Shown piece by piece: positions 62,128-64,000 of a DNA stretch of 64,000 bases. Below the pieces are notes generated by a model. That model had not been told where the DNA came from and searched no databases. It saw only the letters and a list, made by a program, of their open reading frames with translations. Numbering within the stretch: the first letter of the stretch is position 1; every line of letters starts with the position of its first letter. The stretch is from Marifrigoribacter sp965178585 (lineage in GTDB: Bacteria > Bacteroidota > Bacteroidia > Flavobacteriales > Flavobacteriaceae), in contig OZ238267.1 of the NCBI GenBank assembly GCA_965178585.1, forward strand, positions 3,038,001 to 3,102,000. Direction: 5' to 3'. The position numbers and the translations under genes are program-made.

Positions 62128-63329
62128 TCTTTATTTTTTTGATACTGAAATAATAAAAGCCAAGCAATTGCTATTAGAAAAATAGCACTAGCAAGAGTTA
62201 GATATCCATAATAGTTTTCTATTAAAGGTTTATTATTCATTACCACTAATCCTTTGTAAAATAAGATGGATTCTGTAAGTGTGAAAGCTATTAGGTATAC
62301 TAAATAGTTGGATTTTGAAATTCTTAATAATTTAAAATGATTAAGAAATGCAAAAATTGAAATGCTAACAATTCCCAAAAATATCCAATGCAGGTATGCT
62401 ATCACAAAATCAAGATTATTAGCTATAATTTCCGAAACTAAAGGAAAAGATCCCATAAACTGAAACAATAGTTTCAGTAAGAATAAAATCCCAGCAGTTT
62501 TTAAAAGAGTCCCTTCAAAATTTGTTAAGGCTTTTTTTAATGCTTCTTTATTTTTAATAATTAGTTTCCACAAAATAACAAATGAAACCATTTGAAGGAC
62601 GCTCCCTACTCCAGCTAATAAATAATAAAAAGGATGGGGTTTCATCCACAAAACAGATAGGAAAAAGGTGAATACAACACCGCTTAAAAACAACCTATAA
62701 AATAAGTGAAAGGCCTTTTTAGAAATAACAATGGAATGCTTTTCAAACAGAAAAAATAAGATACCAATTAGTGCTACTAAAAACCAACCGTTATACTGAA
62801 AATGAAGGTAAAAATAAATTGCATTTCGGTACCAAGACGACGTACTCCCTAAAGTATTCATAATCCCACCTAAAGCCCAAGGACCAATACTTGACAACAC
62901 CATTAACCACAAAGAAGCTCGCACTAATTTATAGGATTTCGTATGTTTCTGTTCTATCGAAGTATGTTTCAAAAACAACCTTATAAAAGCATACGAATTG
63001 AATAAAAAGTAGGTAGAAAAAAATATGGAAAGCAATGCATATCCAGTAATAGGAAAGGTAACCATCATTCCTAAAATGGAAACTTGGGTACTCCAAAAAA
63101 GCTTTTTATAGGATTTATCGATTTGCTTTTCAGAAAGAAATAATTGATAAATTAAGGTAGTAATTGCCGTATAAATCCAACCCAATAATGCAACATGAGA
63201 GTGTGTATGAAGTATGTTCTTATAGTTAAAATTTAAGTCAACTATCTGAAACATTCTCATGAGCACTCCCAAAAATGCCACTATTAAAAAATAACCTAGT
63301 GCTATTTTAATATGTTCTTTAAGATTCAT
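62121..63329 (-). CDS. Polytopic membrane protein with conserved histidines, partner of ric
   Basis: 402 residues and about 12 membrane helices. Helix 2 carries ILHTHSHVALLGWIY, similar to the heme-ligand helix of NorB/CcoN, and others carry YFYLHFQYNGWF and FVIAYLHWIFLG. The full set of heme-copper ligands (paired His, FeB Glu) is missing, so it is not a normal oxidase or NO reductase. NnrS, another polytopic heme protein of NO stress, is the closest type in idea; identity is not proven. It lies 35 bases after ric on the same strand. Confidence 0.65.
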   Translation of the reverse strand: MNLKEHIKIALGYFLIVAFLGVLMRMFQIVDLNFNYKNILHTHSHVALLGWIYTAITTLIYQLFLSEKQIDKSYKKLFWSTQVSILGMMVTFPITGYALLSIFFSTYFLFNSYAFIRLFLKHTSIEQKHTKSYKLVRASLWLMVLSSIGPWALGGIMNTLGSTSSWYRNAIYFYLHFQYNGWFLVALIGILFFLFEKHSIVISKKAFHLFYRLFLSGVVFTFFLSVLWMKPHPFYYLLAGVGSVLQMVSFVILWKLIIKNKEALKKALTNFEGTLLKTAGILFLLKLLFQFMGSFPLVSEIIANNLDFVIAYLHWIFLGIVSISIFAFLNHFKLLRISKSNYLVYLIAFTLTESILFYKGLVVMNNKPLIENYYGYLTLASAIFLIAIAWLLLFQYQKNKDY

Positions 63330-63364
63330 TTTACAAAAAAATGCAATCTACATGATATTTTACG

Positions 63365-64000
63365 CTATGATGCTATTTTTTTTTCTAAAGCAATGGCCTT
63401 AGGGTGTAATATATTATTTTCTAAATGGATGTGTTGGTGTAAATCTTGTTCAAATTCATCCAAACTATCATATAAGGCTCTAAAGGTATTGCAGGCGTCT
63501 TCAGGTGGCGTGTAATTATTGGTTAATTGAGCAATGGTTTTAAAAACGTCTCCAACTGATTCATGTTCATGCTCCAAGGCATCAATAGGACTATTAACAG
63601 TTCCTAAATGCTCTTGGGACAAGGTAGTTCCTTCCTTTTCATCATTAAGCATTTGCTTTATAAAGGGGAATAAAACCAATTCTTCTTTCTTTAAATGTGA
63701 AGCTAAATCTTCTGCTGCTTCTTGAAATAATTGATTTATTTTTATTACTTCTTCGTAATGATGGCCATGAACAGTTGCTACTTTCTCAGCATATTGAAGT
63801 ATGATTGGTAAGCTTTGTTCCACATAGCTATGGTGTACGTTTTCAATATGATCTATTAAAAAGCCTAAATCCCAATTGTTATAATCGTAATTTCTATTGG
63901 GAGCTTCATTAACCGCTATTAATTCTCTTTCAAGGGTGCTATAATCTACTCCATTTTTCTCACAAGCTTTTTCCAAAGAAATCCCTCCATCATAACAAAA
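63365..64000 (-). CDS. ric: Ric/ScdA/YtfE: di-iron iron-sulphur cluster repair protein, 5'-truncated by window edge
   Basis: About 211 residues are visible; the frame stays open to base 64000, with FCYDGGISLEKACEKNGVDYSTL as the DUF542 (ScdA N-terminal) domain, so the gene starts beyond the window. The hemerythrin-like domain supplies di-iron ligands: DHIENVHHSYVE, VHGHHYEEV, HLKKEELVLFPFI, LEHEHESVGD and LHQHIHLENNILHP. It repairs Fe-S clusters damaged by nitric oxide or peroxide. Its place beside nor genes and an Rrf2 regulator fits NO defence. Confidence 0.92.
   Translation of the reverse strand, partial: FCYDGGISLEKACEKNGVDYSTLERELIAVNEAPNRNYDYNNWDLGFLIDHIENVHHSYVEQSLPIILQYAEKVATVHGHHYEEVIKINQLFQEAAEDLASHLKKEELVLFPFIKQMLNDEKEGTTLSQEHLGTVNSPIDALEHEHESVGDVFKTIAQLTNNYTPPEDACNTFRALYDSLDEFEQDLHQHIHLENNILHPKAIALEKKIAS

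Noticed and set aside
62121..63329. Second NO reductase or cytochrome oxidase catalytic subunit
   Set aside because: The paired histidines and FeB glutamate required for a heme-copper active site are missing, so only a distant likeness is claimed.

Overview
The window is about two-thirds A+T, with tightly packed operons, and comes from a marine-type Flavobacteriaceae bacterium (Bacteroidota). This rests on proteins with type IX secretion (T9SS) sorting domains, PorP/SprF and PorE-like cassettes, TAnnTTTG promoter -7 boxes, weak ribosome binding sites, and housekeeping genes of flavobacterial type (an OlsF-like aminolipid synthase, a MoaC/MoaB fusion, a cytochrome cd1 reductase made as a lipoprotein). 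No tRNA, rRNA, CRISPR array, transposase or phage gene was seen.

Layout. Bases 1-775 hold the end of an EEP-family nuclease. Bases 860-10634 hold two tandem three-gene cassettes: a large adhesin-like protein with a type B sorting domain, PorP/SprF, and a PorE-like OmpA protein. The cassettes share a 3.44-kb block that differs at one base as far as read by eye, while the 5' parts of the adhesin genes are unrelated. Bases 10680-34527 are mostly core genes: OlsF-like, aspartate kinase, GNAT, fructose bisphosphatase, TerB, SRPBCC, VOC, mfd, a TlpA-like protein, an SMP-30-like secreted protein with its probable AraC regulator, YraN, LD-carboxypeptidase, a DUF1800/DUF1501 pair, an LRR protein, metG and tex. 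Bases 34528-37241 hold a ferredoxin, a U32 protein (TrhP-like) and TrhO, both of the latter tied to wobble-uridine hydroxylation.

From 37594 to the end lies a denitrification and nitric oxide island: norC-norB-nirS, a TonB-dependent receptor and an outer-membrane porin-like protein; a nine-gene molybdenum cofactor operon behind a ModE-type operator; an unrecognised 598-residue cysteine-containing protein; norQ-norD-lipoprotein-norE-norF; an ADP-forming acyl-CoA synthetase; an Rrf2 regulator with three cysteines (NsrR/IscR type); a DPP-IV-like peptidase; and ric with a membrane protein carrying conserved histidines. NirS makes NO, NorBC reduces it with NorQ/D/E/F as assembly factors, Rrf2 and Ric would sense and repair NO damage, and the Moco operon presumably serves a nitrate reductase outside the window. 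Heme d1 synthesis genes and nosZ are not here.

The most interesting signals are the unknown 598-residue protein, an AAAAGA-N8-TCTTTT inverted repeat shared by three promoter regions of the island, a perfect 24-bp palindrome before norC, a ModE-like operator paired with a regulator that has no molybdate-binding domain, a 14-bp site shared by the AraC gene and its neighbour, and the mosaic T9SS cassettes.
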